A stretch of DNA of 64,000 nucleotides from NCBI RefSeq assembly GCF_000271405.2, contig NC_018081.1, positions 2,035,733-2,099,732 of the forward strand, in the 5' to 3' direction. The DNA is from Enterococcus hirae ATCC 9790. GTDB lineage: Bacteria; Bacillota; Bacilli; Lactobacillales; Enterococcaceae. Both the position numbers and the translations under genes were made by a program. Shown piece by piece: positions 47,503 to 57,155 of the stretch. Under the pieces are notes generated by a model, which searched no databases, was not told the origin of the DNA, and saw nothing but the letters and a program-made list of their open reading frames with translations. Each line of letters opens with the position of its first letter. Within the stretch, counting starts at the first letter, position 1.

Positions 47503-48789
47503 ATGACTGCAACATTTGAAAAAAAAGGCACAAACGATGGTGTTTTAAAATTTACGATTGCGCAAGATGAAATTCAAAAAGGATTGACAGCTGCGTTTAA
47601 TAAAGTTAAAGGAAACTTGAACGTACCAGGGTTCCGTAAAGGGAAAGTTTCACGCCAAGTATTCAACCGTATGTACGGAGAAGAAGCTCTTTATGAAGAC
47701 GCATTGAATGCTGTCTTACCTGAAAGCTATGAAGCAGCAGTTAAAGAAGCAGGTATCGAACCTGTATCACAACCTCAAATCGATGTTGAAAGCATGGAAA
47801 AAGGGCAAGATTGGGTGATCACTGCTGAAGTAACAGTTAAACCTGAAGTGAAATTAGGTCAATATAAAGATTTAGTTGTTGAAAAACAAGATCGTGAAGT
47901 TACTGAAGCGGATGTGGAAGAACGTATCAAACGTGAACAAGAAGCTCAAGCAGAATTAGTAATCAAAGAAGATGCTCCAGCAGAAAATGGCGATACTGTA
48001 GTGATTGACTTTGAAGGCTTTGTTGATGGCGAAGCATTCGATGGCGGAAAAGGTGAAAACTATTCACTAGAACTAGGCTCTGGTTCATTCATTCCTGGCT
48101 TTGAAGATCAATTGATCGGTAAAAAATCAGGTGAAAGCTTAGATGTAACAGTTACTTTCCCAGAAGACTATCAAGCAGAAGACCTTGCTGGTAAAGAAGC
48201 AGTGTTCAAAGTAACGGTTCATGAAGTAAAAGCTAAAGAAGTACCTGAATTAGATGACGAATTTGCAAAAGATGTAGATGATGAAGTTTCTACATTAGCT
48301 GAATTGAAAGAAAAATATCTAAAAGAATTGACAGAAGCAAAAGAAAAAGAAGCAGAAGACGCAAAAGATGAAGCTGCAATCCGCTTAGCTGTTGAAAATG
48401 CAGAAATCGTTGATCTGCCACACGTGATGGTTCACGATGAAGTACACCGTTCAATGGATGAATTTTTGAACAACATGCAACGTCAAGGAATCTCTCCTGA
48501 CATGTACTACCAATTAACTGGTTCTACAGAAGAAGACTTGCACAAACAATTTGAAGGCGAAGCAGAAGTACGCACAAAAACAAATCTTGTAATCGAAGCT
48601 ATCGCTAAAGCAGAAGGACTAGCAGCAACAGAAGAAGAAATCAACGCTGAAATCCAAGAATTATCTGAGACATACAACATGCCAATCGAACAAATCAAAC
48701 GAGTGTTAACAGAAGATATGTTGGAACATGATGTGACAATGAAAAAAGCAATTGATTTGATTACTGGAACTGCTACTGAAGCAAAATAA
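47503..48789 (+). CDS. tig: trigger factor (ribosome-associated chaperone)
   Basis: 428 residues after CGGAGGGAAC. The N-terminal ribosome-docking domain has [20 protein letters not shown] (the GFRxGKxP-like loop). The middle FKBP-type prolyl isomerase domain begins [20 protein letters not shown]. The helical C-terminal arms form the substrate cradle. It binds nascent chains at the ribosome exit. It is followed by a terminator and clpX, the common Firmicute order tig-clpX-engB. Confidence 0.97.
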   Translation: MTATFEKKGTNDGVLKFTIAQDEIQKGLTAAFNKVKGNLNVPGFRKGKVSRQVFNRMYGEEALYEDALNAVLPESYEAAVKEAGIEPVSQPQIDVESMEKGQDWVITAEVTVKPEVKLGQYKDLVVEKQDREVTEADVEERIKREQEAQAELVIKEDAPAENGDTVVIDFEGFVDGEAFDGGKGENYSLELGSGSFIPGFEDQLIGKKSGESLDVTVTFPEDYQAEDLAGKEAVFKVTVHEVKAKEVPELDDEFAKDVDDEVSTLAELKEKYLKELTEAKEKEAEDAKDEAAIRLAVENAEIVDLPHVMVHDEVHRSMDEFLNNMQRQGISPDMYYQLTGSTEEDLHKQFEGEAEVRTKTNLVIEAIAKAEGLAATEEEINAEIQELSETYNMPIEQIKRVLTEDMLEHDVTMKKAIDLITGTATEAK

Positions 48790-48811
48790 TCATCTTTTAT
48801 TGCATTTTATC

Positions 48812-48841
48812 AAAGAGGAAACTGAGAGGTTTCCTCTTTTT
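48812..48841. terminator. terminator after tig
   Basis: AAAGAGGAAAC/GTTTCCTCTTT with a 6-base loop and T tail; the flanking A and T make it usable on both strands. Confidence 0.85.
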
Positions 48842-48968
48842 GCATATTTTCGATTTTTGGTTTTTGTTTAGTGCTTTTGCTTTTTTTTGAATTATGGTAT
48901 GATAGTAAAAGACTGTAAAGTCTGTGATAGTTTCTTGCATTTATGATGCAAGTTAAGGGGTGAAGACC

Positions 48969-50219
48969 ATGTATGATAATCCAAGTGGCAATGAGACCGT
49001 ACGTTGTTCTTTTTGCGGGAAAACACAAGAAGAAGTAAAAAAAATCGTGGCTGGTCCAGGGGTCTACATCTGTAATGAATGTATTGACCTATGCAAAGAA
49101 ATCATTGATGAAGAATTTTATGAAGAAGCGGTACGTGAATTCACAGAAGTACCAAAACCATTAGAAATTTTGGAAGTCTTAAATAATTATGTGATTGGTC
49201 AAGATCGTGCGAAACGTTCATTAGCTGTAGCAGTATACAATCACTATAAGCGTGTTAATCAACAATCCCAAGAAGATGCAGATGATGTTGAACTGCAAAA
49301 AAGTAATATCTGCTTGATCGGTCCTACTGGGTCAGGGAAAACTTTCTTGGCACAAACATTAGCTAAAACGTTAAATGTACCTTTTGCGATCGCTGATGCA
49401 ACCAGTTTAACTGAAGCTGGTTATGTTGGGGAAGACGTCGAAAACATCCTATTGAAATTATTGCAATCAGCTGATTACAATGTGGAACGAGCTGAAAAAG
49501 GGATCATCTACATTGACGAAATCGATAAAATTGCTCGTAAAAGCGAAAATGTTTCAATTACTCGAGATGTTTCAGGTGAAGGTGTCCAACAAGCCTTATT
49601 GAAGATTTTAGAAGGAACAGTTGCCAGCGTTCCTCCTCAAGGCGGTCGGAAGCATCCTCATCAAGAATTTATCCAAATCGATACGACAAATGTTTTGTTT
49701 ATCGTAGGTGGTGCGTTTGATGGGATTGAAACAATTGTTAAAAATCGTCTAGGAGAAAAGACAATCGGTTTCGGGACTAAAAATCAAAAATTAGCAGATG
49801 GCGAAAGTGTCATGCAAGAAATCATTCCAGAAGATCTATTGAAATTTGGTTTGATTCCTGAATTTATTGGTCGATTACCAGTAATGGCAGCACTTGAAAA
49901 ATTAACGACAGAAGATCTTGTGCGTATTTTGACAGAGCCAAAGAATGCTTTGGTCAAACAATACCAAAAATTACTTGCTTTGGATAATACGGAATTAGAA
50001 TTTGAACCAGAGGCATTAACAGCAATCGCTGAAAAAGCAATTGCCCGAAATACTGGGGCACGTGGACTACGTTCGATCATCGAAGAAATCATGATGGATA
50101 TTATGTTTGACATCCCATCTAATGAGAATATCGAAAAAGTGATCATTACGAAAGAAGCTGCTGAATTAACAGGAGAACCGACTGTCGTTTATAAAGATTC
50201 TGAGAAAAAAGCGGGATAA
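48969..50219 (+). CDS. clpX: ATP-dependent Clp protease ATPase ClpX
   Basis: 416 residues from ATG 48969, seven bases after AGGGGTG; an in-frame GTG (48960) lies inside that site. The zinc-binding domain (CSFCGKTQ ... CNECIDLC, residues ~13-42) is followed by the AAA+ core: Walker A GPTGSGKT, Walker [13 protein letters not shown], sensor regions and the C-terminal [13 protein letters not shown]. It unfolds tagged proteins and feeds ClpP. A 7-bp hairpin CTTGCAT/ATGCAAG (48934-48952) stands just before the ribosome site and could tune translation. Confidence 0.97.
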   Translation: MYDNPSGNETVRCSFCGKTQEEVKKIVAGPGVYICNECIDLCKEIIDEEFYEEAVREFTEVPKPLEILEVLNNYVIGQDRAKRSLAVAVYNHYKRVNQQSQEDADDVELQKSNICLIGPTGSGKTFLAQTLAKTLNVPFAIADATSLTEAGYVGEDVENILLKLLQSADYNVERAEKGIIYIDEIDKIARKSENVSITRDVSGEGVQQALLKILEGTVASVPPQGGRKHPHQEFIQIDTTNVLFIVGGAFDGIETIVKNRLGEKTIGFGTKNQKLADGESVMQEIIPEDLLKFGLIPEFIGRLPVMAALEKLTTEDLVRILTEPKNALVKQYQKLLALDNTELEFEPEALTAIAEKAIARNTGARGLRSIIEEIMMDIMFDIPSNENIEKVIITKEAAELTGEPTVVYKDSEKKAG

Positions 50220-50654
50220 AAGCAGATAGAAGCTGGAGTGCTGTCGTGAAAGTTAGTTATTGCTTTTGCGGCAGCTTTGTCTTTTTATCGAACTATTGAT
50301 TAATGATTAAGGCATTCTATTGACAGCAGGCGATTCAACGTTGTGATTACTCAAAATCGACAAATAGGGAAGCTGACTTTCGTTTATGTAAAAACGTACT
50401 TTCCGCAATCAACTGCAGTTTTTCGATCGTTGAATCTTAGAATGAAATCAAAAAACCTCAAAACATGAGAAGCTGTTTCGAGATTTTTTTCTTTAAGGAA
50501 CGAATCAATTCATGCTTCTCGCAACCTGTTACACGGCGTTTAAGAAGCGACTCTTCGTATATCAGAGATTGTTTAATAAAGTGATATTAAACAATCTTCT
50601 CTCATCTCGATAGAGTTCCTTTCTTCTTCAACGACCTTTTTTAGGAGAGATTTT
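50220..50654. other. 435-base gap between clpX and engB
   Basis: No frame that I support. Near 50455-50490 an imperfect CTCAAAAC/GTTTCGAG stem with ATTTTTTT after it may end the clpX transcript. At 50566-50597 a perfect 12-bp stem AGATTGTTTAAT/ATTAAACAATCT with an 8-base loop stands about 57 bases before engB and has no T tail, so it looks like a leader structure or operator. Confidence 0.5.
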
Positions 50655-51242
50655 ATGAAAGTACATCAAGCAGAAATAGTGATTAGTGCAGTTGCACCAA
50701 AACAATACCCAGAATCTGATTTACCAGAAATTGCTTTAGCAGGGCGTTCAAATGTCGGAAAGTCTTCTTTTATCAATACGTTGATTGACCGAAAGAATTT
50801 AGCTCGCACTTCGGGAAAACCAGGTAAGACCCAAACATTGAATTTTTATTTGATTGAAAATGCGTTACACTTTGTCGATGTCCCTGGTTATGGTTATGCC
50901 AAAGTATCAAAGACTGAACGTGCAAAATGGGGTAAAATGATCGAAACATATATTACGACCAGAGAGCAGTTGCGAGCAGTCGTTTCTTTAGTCGATTTAC
51001 GTCACAAACCTTCCCAAGAGGATATCCAGATGTATGAATTTTTGAAATATTACGATATTCCAGTGATTGTCGTAGCGACTAAAGCGGATAAGATACCACG
51101 AGGAAAATGGAACAAGCATGAAAGTGAAATCAAAAAAGCGTTGGATTTTGATAATAATGATCAGTTTATTTTATTTTCTTCTGTCACAAAGCAAGGAAAA
51201 GAAGAAGCTTGGCAGGCAATTGAAGAAGCAATTTCAGAATAA
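50655..51242 (+). CDS. engB: ribosome biogenesis GTPase EngB/YsxC
   Basis: 195 residues after AGGAGAG. G1 [12 protein letters not shown] (residues ~31-42), G2 TQTLNFY, G3 [11 protein letters not shown]4 TKADK and G5 SSVTKQG of the TRAFAC GTPases are all present. It binds late 50S subunits and is needed for growth in Bacillus. Often called yihA/ysxC. It converges with the small minus-strand gene at 51266, sharing the hairpin at 51241-51301. Confidence 0.96.
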   Translation: MKVHQAEIVISAVAPKQYPESDLPEIALAGRSNVGKSSFINTLIDRKNLARTSGKPGKTQTLNFYLIENALHFVDVPGYGYAKVSKTERAKWGKMIETYITTREQLRAVVSLVDLRHKPSQEDIQMYEFLKYYDIPVIVVATKADKIPRGKWNKHESEIKKALDFDNNDQFILFSSVTKQGKEEAWQAIEEAISE

Positions 51243-51301
51243 AAAACTAGTAGCAGACGAAGGACTCAAAGAGGAGAACATTCGCTTGCTACTAGTTTTT
51301 T
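51241..51301. terminator. bidirectional terminator between engB and small convergent gene
   Basis: AAACTAGTAGCA (51243-51254) pairs with TGCTACTAGTTT (51287-51298) across a 32-base loop with an inner GAA/TTC pairing, flanked by A and T runs. It overlaps the last codons of the minus-strand gene. Confidence 0.75.
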
Positions 51302-51451
51302 TCTATTTTTTTGTCTGTTCTTTTTTTCGTCATTTTTTGGTTTCAAAAAGCGATCGATTTCTTCTTTTGAAGCAACTGTTTTTTCTGGATCAACAGCAAA
51401 GGATTCAAATAATTTATCAAGATTATCTGTACGTTCAAATTTAAGCCCCAA
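51266..51451 (-). CDS. small hypothetical protein (SPJ_0845-like)
   Basis: 61 residues from TTG 51451 on the minus strand, six bases after AGAGGTG; a GTG at 51460 lies in the ribosome site itself. The start (M)GLKFERTDNLDKLFESFA resembles the small protein group named after pneumococcal SPJ_0845, with an F-x-DNLDKLF-F core. The C-terminus is highly charged (KPKNDEKKNRQKNRKK). Cytoplasmic; function unknown. Convergent with engB. Confidence 0.6.
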   Translation of the reverse strand: MGLKFERTDNLDKLFESFAVDPEKTVASKEEIDRFLKPKNDEKKNRQKNRKKLVASECSPL

Positions 51452-51589
51452 ATTATTCACCTCTTTGATTATTTGTTTCTATTCTACCATGGATAGTTAC
51501 TAAAATAATTGGAAGTCGTTAAATTTTAGTTTTTTCTTATGCTTGGTTATAATTTAATTATAAAATACTTTGAAAGGAGTGAGAGTATA

Positions 51590-52915
51590 GTGGAAGAACA
51601 ACAATTATTAATGACGATTCAATTAACCGATTTGAATCAAAGTCAAAGAGAAAATGAATTGGAAGATTGGTTCTTTTTTATTCGGATGATGTTTAGTCCC
51701 TCATTTTTTCAGACTTCTCGTCAGACAGCACGAATATTTGAATGGACAACCTTTAAAAAGGAAGCAATGCAGGAATCTCAGTTCGCATTTGGTTGGCTGA
51801 CTGTAAAAAATGAAAGGAATGAGTGTCGTTTTCATTTTGATGGTCAACAATTGATCATTAAGAATATTTTGGAGAAGAATATTTTCTTACAACATGAATC
51901 GGTGATCAGAGATTATATCCAGCTTAAAATGGATAAAAATGGCGTATTTGCTTACTTACGTTCATACAATGAATTTAAGTATCATAATATTAAAGAAATT
52001 GAAGAACGGTTGAAGTTTGAAACACAAGAAGCTATTGATAAGTTGCCAAAGATGAGAGAACGATCGGGAGCGGTTGTGATTGATTGTAATCAATTGCCTG
52101 GTTACGATCTATCTCACGAGGGATTATGCTTTACTTCTTGTTGGGAAATGTATTACAGCTCTTACTACTATCGCATCATTCCGAAACAAGTATTTTTAGA
52201 TGTCCAACAAGTGGAATTTGTAAAAGAGAAACAAAATGGTGTGATCTGTATTCAATTATATCGTGACCCTTTCAAATGGGCTGAGGAAACGAATCGACAT
52301 TTTCAGACCTATTATCGCGACCAATTGGGATTTGATCATCTTTCTTGGGACAATGGTGTTGGGCTTTTGAAAGCCCCGTACATTGAGTATGCTTATACCG
52401 ATCAAAGTATTCAATCTGTTCAATACCAAAATGAAAGAATGCAACCGACTCAGAAAAAGGATGCGACGTTCTTCGTTACTCGAAGTTATAATTTTGTCAA
52501 CGATGAATACCACGAAAAGCGAGTAAGAGGGCGGTTGAATACACAAGCTTATTTTCCTTGGGTAGATGAGCAGCGGGCGCAGATGATGTTTTACAAAGTG
52601 ATTGATCCCCGTATTTCTTTAGATGATGGGATCGAAGCTTATTGCTACTATATAAAAGAATATTTAGAGATCGCAGTTGACGATGAAAAATATCAAGAAT
52701 ATTTAGTTACTTTACGATTATACGTACCTACTGAAAATTTGACACAGCTCCCATTGAATGAAATTCGCGAAAAACTATCAGATATTCAGTTTAAGCGAAT
52801 AAGAAAAAGACGAGGACGTTTAAGCTTTGACGTGAAAAAAGGTGTAAATCATCTTAGAGTAGAAATCTATGATTATCCAAAGTTAAACAAATTTGCGACA
52901 TTACAAAAAATTTGA
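51590..52915 (+). CDS. hypothetical protein of unknown family
   Basis: 441 residues from GTG 51590 after AAAGGAGTG; an ATG at 51539 would begin upstream of that site and inside promoter-like sequence (TATAAT 51549-51554). Soluble, rich in Tyr, Phe and Gln, without signal peptide or membrane span. Segments such as GAVVIDCNQLPGYDLSHEGL and FTSCWEMYYSSYYYRIIPKQ look like a beta-rich core; no catalytic motif is evident. I do not recognise a family. A 51-residue membrane protein starts nine bases after its stop, so the two are probably cotranscribed. Confidence 0.65.
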   Translation: MEEQQLLMTIQLTDLNQSQRENELEDWFFFIRMMFSPSFFQTSRQTARIFEWTTFKKEAMQESQFAFGWLTVKNERNECRFHFDGQQLIIKNILEKNIFLQHESVIRDYIQLKMDKNGVFAYLRSYNEFKYHNIKEIEERLKFETQEAIDKLPKMRERSGAVVIDCNQLPGYDLSHEGLCFTSCWEMYYSSYYYRIIPKQVFLDVQQVEFVKEKQNGVICIQLYRDPFKWAEETNRHFQTYYRDQLGFDHLSWDNGVGLLKAPYIEYAYTDQSIQSVQYQNERMQPTQKKDATFFVTRSYNFVNDEYHEKRVRGRLNTQAYFPWVDEQRAQMMFYKVIDPRISLDDGIEAYCYYIKEYLEIAVDDEKYQEYLVTLRLYVPTENLTQLPLNEIREKLSDIQFKRIRKRRGRLSFDVKKGVNHLRVEIYDYPKLNKFATLQKI

Positions 52916-52924
52916 GGTGATCAC

Positions 52925-53080
52925 ATGGATAAACACTTATATTATCGGGTCATGTTACCTACAGCATTTGTAGCTTTTTTGATGTTCTTTCTTCCAAACA
53001 TCCCTGTACGATCAATTTTGGGCTTTATCATTATGTTCATTGGATTAGGAAGGTACTATTATTTAGTGCATAGAAAATAA
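52925..53080 (+). CDS. small membrane protein, 51 residues
   Basis: ATG 52925 after GAGGTGATC, immediately behind the unknown 441-residue protein. The product begins MDKHLYYRVMLPTAFVAFLM, has two hydrophobic helices (residues ~8-24 and ~29-44, separated by NIPVRS) and ends YYYLVHRK. Clear ribosome site, codon use and position support a real gene. Function unknown; it may anchor or modulate its upstream partner. Confidence 0.65.
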   Translation: MDKHLYYRVMLPTAFVAFLMFFLPNIPVRSILGFIIMFIGLGRYYYLVHRK

Positions 53081-53143
53081 AGCATATAAAAGGTTGTGGA
53101 AGAATCGTACAGCGAATACCGTTCGTACTTCTTTACAACCAAT

Positions 53144-53181
53144 CAAGAGTCTGGACCAGTTGAAAGTTCAGACTCTTTTTT
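53144..53181 (+). terminator. terminator before the fructose operon
   Basis: AAGAGTCTG pairs with CAGACTCTT, then a T run. A second, weaker stem (GGTTGT...ACAACC, 53092-53141) precedes it. Confidence 0.8.
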
Positions 53182-53220
53182 GAATGTTTTAGATTGTCTA
53201 TGAATGTTTTTGAATGATTT
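53181..53220. promoter_or_regulatory. phased direct repeats, candidate FruR operators
   Basis: TGAATGTTTT at 53181 and 53201 and TGAATGATTT at 53211 lie directly upstream of the -35 of the fruR promoter. Their spacing of 20 and 10 bases puts them on the same face of the helix, as expected for cooperative binding of a DeoR-family protein. Confidence 0.5.
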
Positions 53221-53223
53221 TTA

Positions 53224-53252
53224 TTGATTAATAAAAAGAATTATGCTACTAT
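53224..53252 (+). promoter_or_regulatory. promoter of the fructose operon
   Basis: TTGATT, a 17-bp spacer ending TATGC, then TACTAT. The fruR ATG is 23 bases downstream, giving a short leader. Confidence 0.75.
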
Positions 53253-53274
53253 ATGTCGTGAGGTGATCGTGGAA

Positions 53275-54030
53275 ATGCTTACAGAAGAGCGCAGACAAAA
53301 AATACTACACTTGTTAGAACAAAATAAAATAGTGAAATCTCAAGATTTAGTAACACTTCTAAACGCTTCTGAATCAACGATTAGACGTGATTTGCAAGAG
53401 TTGGAGAATGATGGTCTGTTAGAAAGAATCCATGGTGGCGCGAAAAAAGGGCAACTTTTAGGGTTTGAACAGAATATGAGTGAAAAAACGCTCAAAAACG
53501 TTCAAGAAAAACAAACAATCGCTCGATTAGCAGCTCAATTAATCAATGACGATGACGTTATTTATTTAGATGCTGGGTCCACGACGTTAGAAATGATCCC
53601 ATATTTGCAAGAGAAAAAGGTAACGGTAGTAACTAATTCAGTGAAACATGCAGCTAGTTTGGTTGATTTGCAACTTCCCACCATCATATTAGGTGGACAA
53701 GTTAAATTATCAACAAATGCTGTACTAGGAAATAGTACAATCAGCCAGTTAAAAAATTTCTATTTTAATAAAGTGTTTATGGGAATGAACGGTGTTGACT
53801 TGAACCGTGGATTTACAACGCCAGATCCGGAAGAAGCAGCCGTGAAACGTCTAGCAATGGCAAATGCGGAAGAAAGTTTCGTCCTGATTGACCATTCTAA
53901 GTTCAACAAGCTTAGTTTCACTTCTGTGGCACCTTTAGAAGCAGCTACGATCGTAACCGAACGTTGTCCATTGGAATTTGTTGCCGATTATCGGGAACGG
54001 ACAACTATCAAGGAGGCAGCTATACAATGA
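53275..54030 (+). CDS. fruR: DeoR-family fructose operon repressor FruR
   Basis: 251 residues from ATG 53275, nine bases after GAGGTG; a longer reading from 53224 starts inside the promoter. The N-terminal winged helix (MLTEERRQKILHLLEQNKIV, SESTIRRDLQELENDGLLER, HGGAKK) is the DeoR signature. The effector domain has YLDAGSTTLEMIPYL and is followed by VVTNSVKHA. It probably senses fructose-1-phosphate and represses fruRKA, including itself. The stop overlaps the fruK start. Confidence 0.92.
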   Translation: MLTEERRQKILHLLEQNKIVKSQDLVTLLNASESTIRRDLQELENDGLLERIHGGAKKGQLLGFEQNMSEKTLKNVQEKQTIARLAAQLINDDDVIYLDAGSTTLEMIPYLQEKKVTVVTNSVKHAASLVDLQLPTIILGGQVKLSTNAVLGNSTISQLKNFYFNKVFMGMNGVDLNRGFTTPDPEEAAVKRLAMANAEESFVLIDHSKFNKLSFTSVAPLEAATIVTERCPLEFVADYRERTTIKEAAIQ

Positions 54031-54962
54031 TTTATACAGTAACATTAAATCCGTCGATTGACTTTATCGTACGTGTCGATGGGTTAAAAATCGGGGAATT
54101 GAATCGAATGAAAGAAGACTTTAAAGTTCCTGGCGGAAAAGGGATCAATGTTTCTCGAATTTTGAAAAGAATTGACTCTGATTCGACAGCCCTTGGCTTT
54201 TTAGGAGGCTTTACAGGAAACTTTATCGCAGAGTGGTTGGAAAAAGAAACAATCCAAACTTCTTTTACAACAGTTCAATCAGATACTCGGATCAATATCA
54301 AATTAAAATCTGATTCTGAAACGGAGATCAATGGTTTAGGCCCAACGATCTCAGATGAAGAAATCCAATCATTCAAGCAAGCGCTAAGTGTTGTAAACAA
54401 AGGGGACATCGTTGTCTTATCTGGTAGTACTCCTGCCAGCTTAAGAAAAGGGTTCTATCAAGAATTGATTGAGATCATTCGTGAAAAAGAAGCAGACTTT
54501 GTGATTGATACAACTGGGGATGATCTAAAAAATTCTCTTGCTAAAAGACCATTGTTGATCAAACCTAATAACCATGAATTAGCCGAATTATATCAGACAC
54601 ACTTTGATCGTGTGGAAGAGATTTTGCCATATGGTAAGAAACTATTAGCTGAAGGGGCACAAAATGTCTTGATATCAATGGCGGGAGATGGTGCCTTGTT
54701 ATTTACTAATGAAGGTGCTTACCGATCAAACGTATTAGTTCGCCCGTTAAAAAACTCGGTTGGTGCAGGAGATTCAATGATTGCTGGATTTATTGGTGCT
54801 TATAGCAAAAATCAAGATCCAGTGGAAGCATTTAAATGGGGAGTCGCTTGTGGAAGTGCGACAGCATTTTCTGATGATTTAGCTTCTAGAGCATTGATTG
54901 ATGAACTGTTACCAGAAGTTGAGATAACAAAAATAGATTCGTTTTCAGGAGGATTATCATGA
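54027..54962 (+). CDS. fruK: 1-phosphofructokinase
   Basis: 311 residues from ATG 54027 after AAGGAGG, overlapping the fruR stop (ATGA). PfkB-type ribokinase family: GGKGINVSRILKRI near residue 38 and the catalytic KNSVGAGDSMIAGFIGAY with the GAGD aspartate base. It converts fructose-1-phosphate to fructose-1,6-bisphosphate. The frame also continues upstream into fruR, but the ribosome site fixes the start. Ends overlapping fruA. Confidence 0.95.
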   Translation: MIYTVTLNPSIDFIVRVDGLKIGELNRMKEDFKVPGGKGINVSRILKRIDSDSTALGFLGGFTGNFIAEWLEKETIQTSFTTVQSDTRINIKLKSDSETEINGLGPTISDEEIQSFKQALSVVNKGDIVVLSGSTPASLRKGFYQELIEIIREKEADFVIDTTGDDLKNSLAKRPLLIKPNNHELAELYQTHFDRVEEILPYGKKLLAEGAQNVLISMAGDGALLFTNEGAYRSNVLVRPLKNSVGAGDSMIAGFIGAYSKNQDPVEAFKWGVACGSATAFSDDLASRALIDELLPEVEITKIDSFSGGLS

Positions 54963-56890
54963 ATATCAAAGATTTAATGATCAAAGATGCAATGATCATG
55001 GACCTACAAGCAACTGATAAAAAAGGCGCAATTGATGAAATGGTCCAAAAAATGTTTGCTGCCGGAAGAATCTCAGATATTGAAACCTATAAAGAGGGGA
55101 TTTTAGCACGAGAAGCGCAAACTTCTACCGGACTAGGTGACGGCATTGCGATGCCTCATGCAAAAAATGCAGCAGTAAAAGAAGCAACCGTACTATTTGC
55201 TAAAAGTAACAAAGGGGTCGATTATGAGGCATTAGATGGTCAGCCGACTTACCTATTCTTTATGATCGCAGCTCCAGAAGGCGCAAATGATACACACTTA
55301 CAAGCGTTAGCTGCTTTATCCCGCCTTTTAGTGGATCCAGATTTTGTTGCAAAATTAAAAGAAGCAGATTCACCAGAAGCTGTACAAGAATTATTCCAAA
55401 CAGCGGAAGATCAAAAAGCTGCGGAAGAAAAAGCAGAACAGGCAAAACAAGCTGAAGCTGCAACCGTTGATCCTAAGAGCAAGTTTGTTATTGCAGTAAC
55501 TGCTTGTCCAACAGGAATCGCCCACACTTATATGGCGGAAGATGCTTTGAAGAAAAAAGCGAAAGAAATGGGCGTAGAGATCAAAGTTGAAACAAACGGA
55601 TCAGAAGGCGTTAAAAACTTATTGACAGCTGAAGACATCGCTCGTGCGGATGGTGTAATCGTAGCTGCAGATAAAAAAGTTGCCATGGATCGTTTTGACG
55701 GGAAAGAACTTGTCAATCGTCCGGTTAGCGACGGGATTCGTAAGCCAGAAGAACTGATCAATCTTGCTTTAAGCGGTACTGCACCAGTTTATCATGGACA
55801 AGGGAAAGATACTGGTTCTGATGAAGGAAATGCAGAAGGAACCGTCGGTCAACGAATCTATAAAGATTTGATGAATGGTGTTTCTCATATGCTACCGTTT
55901 GTTATTGGCGGTGGGATTGCAATTGCTCTTTCTTTCATGGTAGACCAATTTATGGGTGTACCACAAGATCAGCTTGCAAACCTTGGGAATTATAATCAAA
56001 TTGCCAGCTGGTTCAACCAAATCGGTCAAGCTGCTTTTGGTTTCATGTTACCAGTTCTTGCTGGATTTATTGCTTCAAGTATCGGGGATCGCCCTGGTTT
56101 GATTGTTGGTTTTGCTGCTGGTGCATTAGCTAATACTGGCGGTGCAGGCTTCTTAGGAGCTTTGATCGGCGGTTTCTTAGCTGGATATGTCATTGTGTTC
56201 TTGCGCAAACTATTCAAGAAATTACCTAAATCATTAGACGGAATCAAAACGATTCTCTTTTATCCCGTGTTTGGGTTGTTGATTACCGGTTTCTTGATGT
56301 TGTTGGTTAATGTACCGATGAAAGCAATCAATGATGCATTGAACGGATTTTTAACAAGCATGAGCGGTTCAAACGCTGCGTTACTTGGAGCTTTACTTGC
56401 AGGAATGATGGCTGCTGACTTAGGTGGACCAATTAATAAAGCGGCTTATGTTTTCGGTACAGCTACGCTAGCAACAACTGTTGCGACTGGCGGTAGTGTC
56501 GTGATGGCTTCTGTTATGGCTGGTGGGATGGTTCCACCATTAGCAATTTTTGTTGCTACTCGTTTATTTAAAAATAAATTTAGTAAAACAGATCAAGATG
56601 CTGGTCTAACGAATATTGTGATGGGCTTGTCCTTTGTAACAGAAGGATCGATCCCGTTTGCAGCAGCTGATCCGATCCGCGCCATTCCAAGTTTCATTAT
56701 TGGCTCTGCTTTAACAGGTGGTTTAGTTGGTGCTTTCGGTATCAAATTACTTGCTCCTCATGGTGGGATTTTCGTTGTATTCTTGTTAAGTCATCCAGTC
56801 TTGTACTTAGCATTCATCGCTATTGGTGCAATCGTTTCTGGTGTGATTTATGGTTTACTAAGAAAATCACCAACAGTAACAACAGCATAA
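54959..56890 (+). CDS. fruA: PTS fructose transporter, EIIABC fusion
   Basis: 643 residues. IIA domain with the phospho-His in GIAMPHAKN (His ~ 64), IIB domain with the phospho-Cys in VTACPTGIAHTYMAEDALKK (about 180), then IIC with ~8-9 membrane helices (GGGIAIALSFMVDQF, FVTEGSIPFAAADPIRAIPS). It takes up fructose as fructose-1-phosphate, using phosphate from HPr. The ATGA overlap with fruK shows tight coupling; the operon ends at 56911-56957. Confidence 0.96.
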   Translation: MNIKDLMIKDAMIMDLQATDKKGAIDEMVQKMFAAGRISDIETYKEGILAREAQTSTGLGDGIAMPHAKNAAVKEATVLFAKSNKGVDYEALDGQPTYLFFMIAAPEGANDTHLQALAALSRLLVDPDFVAKLKEADSPEAVQELFQTAEDQKAAEEKAEQAKQAEAATVDPKSKFVIAVTACPTGIAHTYMAEDALKKKAKEMGVEIKVETNGSEGVKNLLTAEDIARADGVIVAADKKVAMDRFDGKELVNRPVSDGIRKPEELINLALSGTAPVYHGQGKDTGSDEGNAEGTVGQRIYKDLMNGVSHMLPFVIGGGIAIALSFMVDQFMGVPQDQLANLGNYNQIASWFNQIGQAAFGFMLPVLAGFIASSIGDRPGLIVGFAAGALANTGGAGFLGALIGGFLAGYVIVFLRKLFKKLPKSLDGIKTILFYPVFGLLITGFLMLLVNVPMKAINDALNGFLTSMSGSNAALLGALLAGMMAADLGGPINKAAYVFGTATLATTVATGGSVVMASVMAGGMVPPLAIFVATRLFKNKFSKTDQDAGLTNIVMGLSFVTEGSIPFAAADPIRAIPSFIIGSALTGGLVGAFGIKLLAPHGGIFVVFLLSHPVLYLAFIAIGAIVSGVIYGLLRKSPTVTTA

Positions 56891-56910
56891 TTTTCAATTT
56901 ATAAATATGA

Positions 56911-56957
56911 GACCTTCTTACGGAATTTAACAATAATTTTCGTAAGAAGGTTTTTTT
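56911..56957 (+). terminator. terminator after fruA
   Basis: ACCTTCTTACG pairs with CGTAAGAAGGT, followed by seven T. Confidence 0.85.
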
Positions 56958-57057
56958 GTGAGATTAAATGCAAATTTTTTGAAAATTAAAAAATGGAAAG
57001 CGAAATTGATCAATAGATGCATAAATATAGGATTTGTGATTAGAAATTAGTTATTTA

Positions 57058-57086
57058 TTGACGGATATAAATGTGTATAGTATCAT
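57058..57086 (+). promoter_or_regulatory. promoter of the surface-protein cluster
   Basis: TTGACG, a 17-bp spacer, TATCAT. The start codon is about 70 bases downstream. The palindrome AAAAGCGCTTTT (57110-57121), similar to catabolite-response elements but with three mismatches to the 14-base consensus, lies just after the expected start of transcription. Confidence 0.65.
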
Positions 57087-57155
57087 TTTTTTGTAATCGA
57101 ATGTTAATCAAAAGCGCTTTTATATAAAAAAAGAATGGTTATAGAGGAGGGGAAT

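Noticed and set aside
57109-57122. Definite catabolite-response element (cre)
   Set aside because: Three mismatches to the 14-base consensus; kept only as a weak suggestion in the promoter entry.
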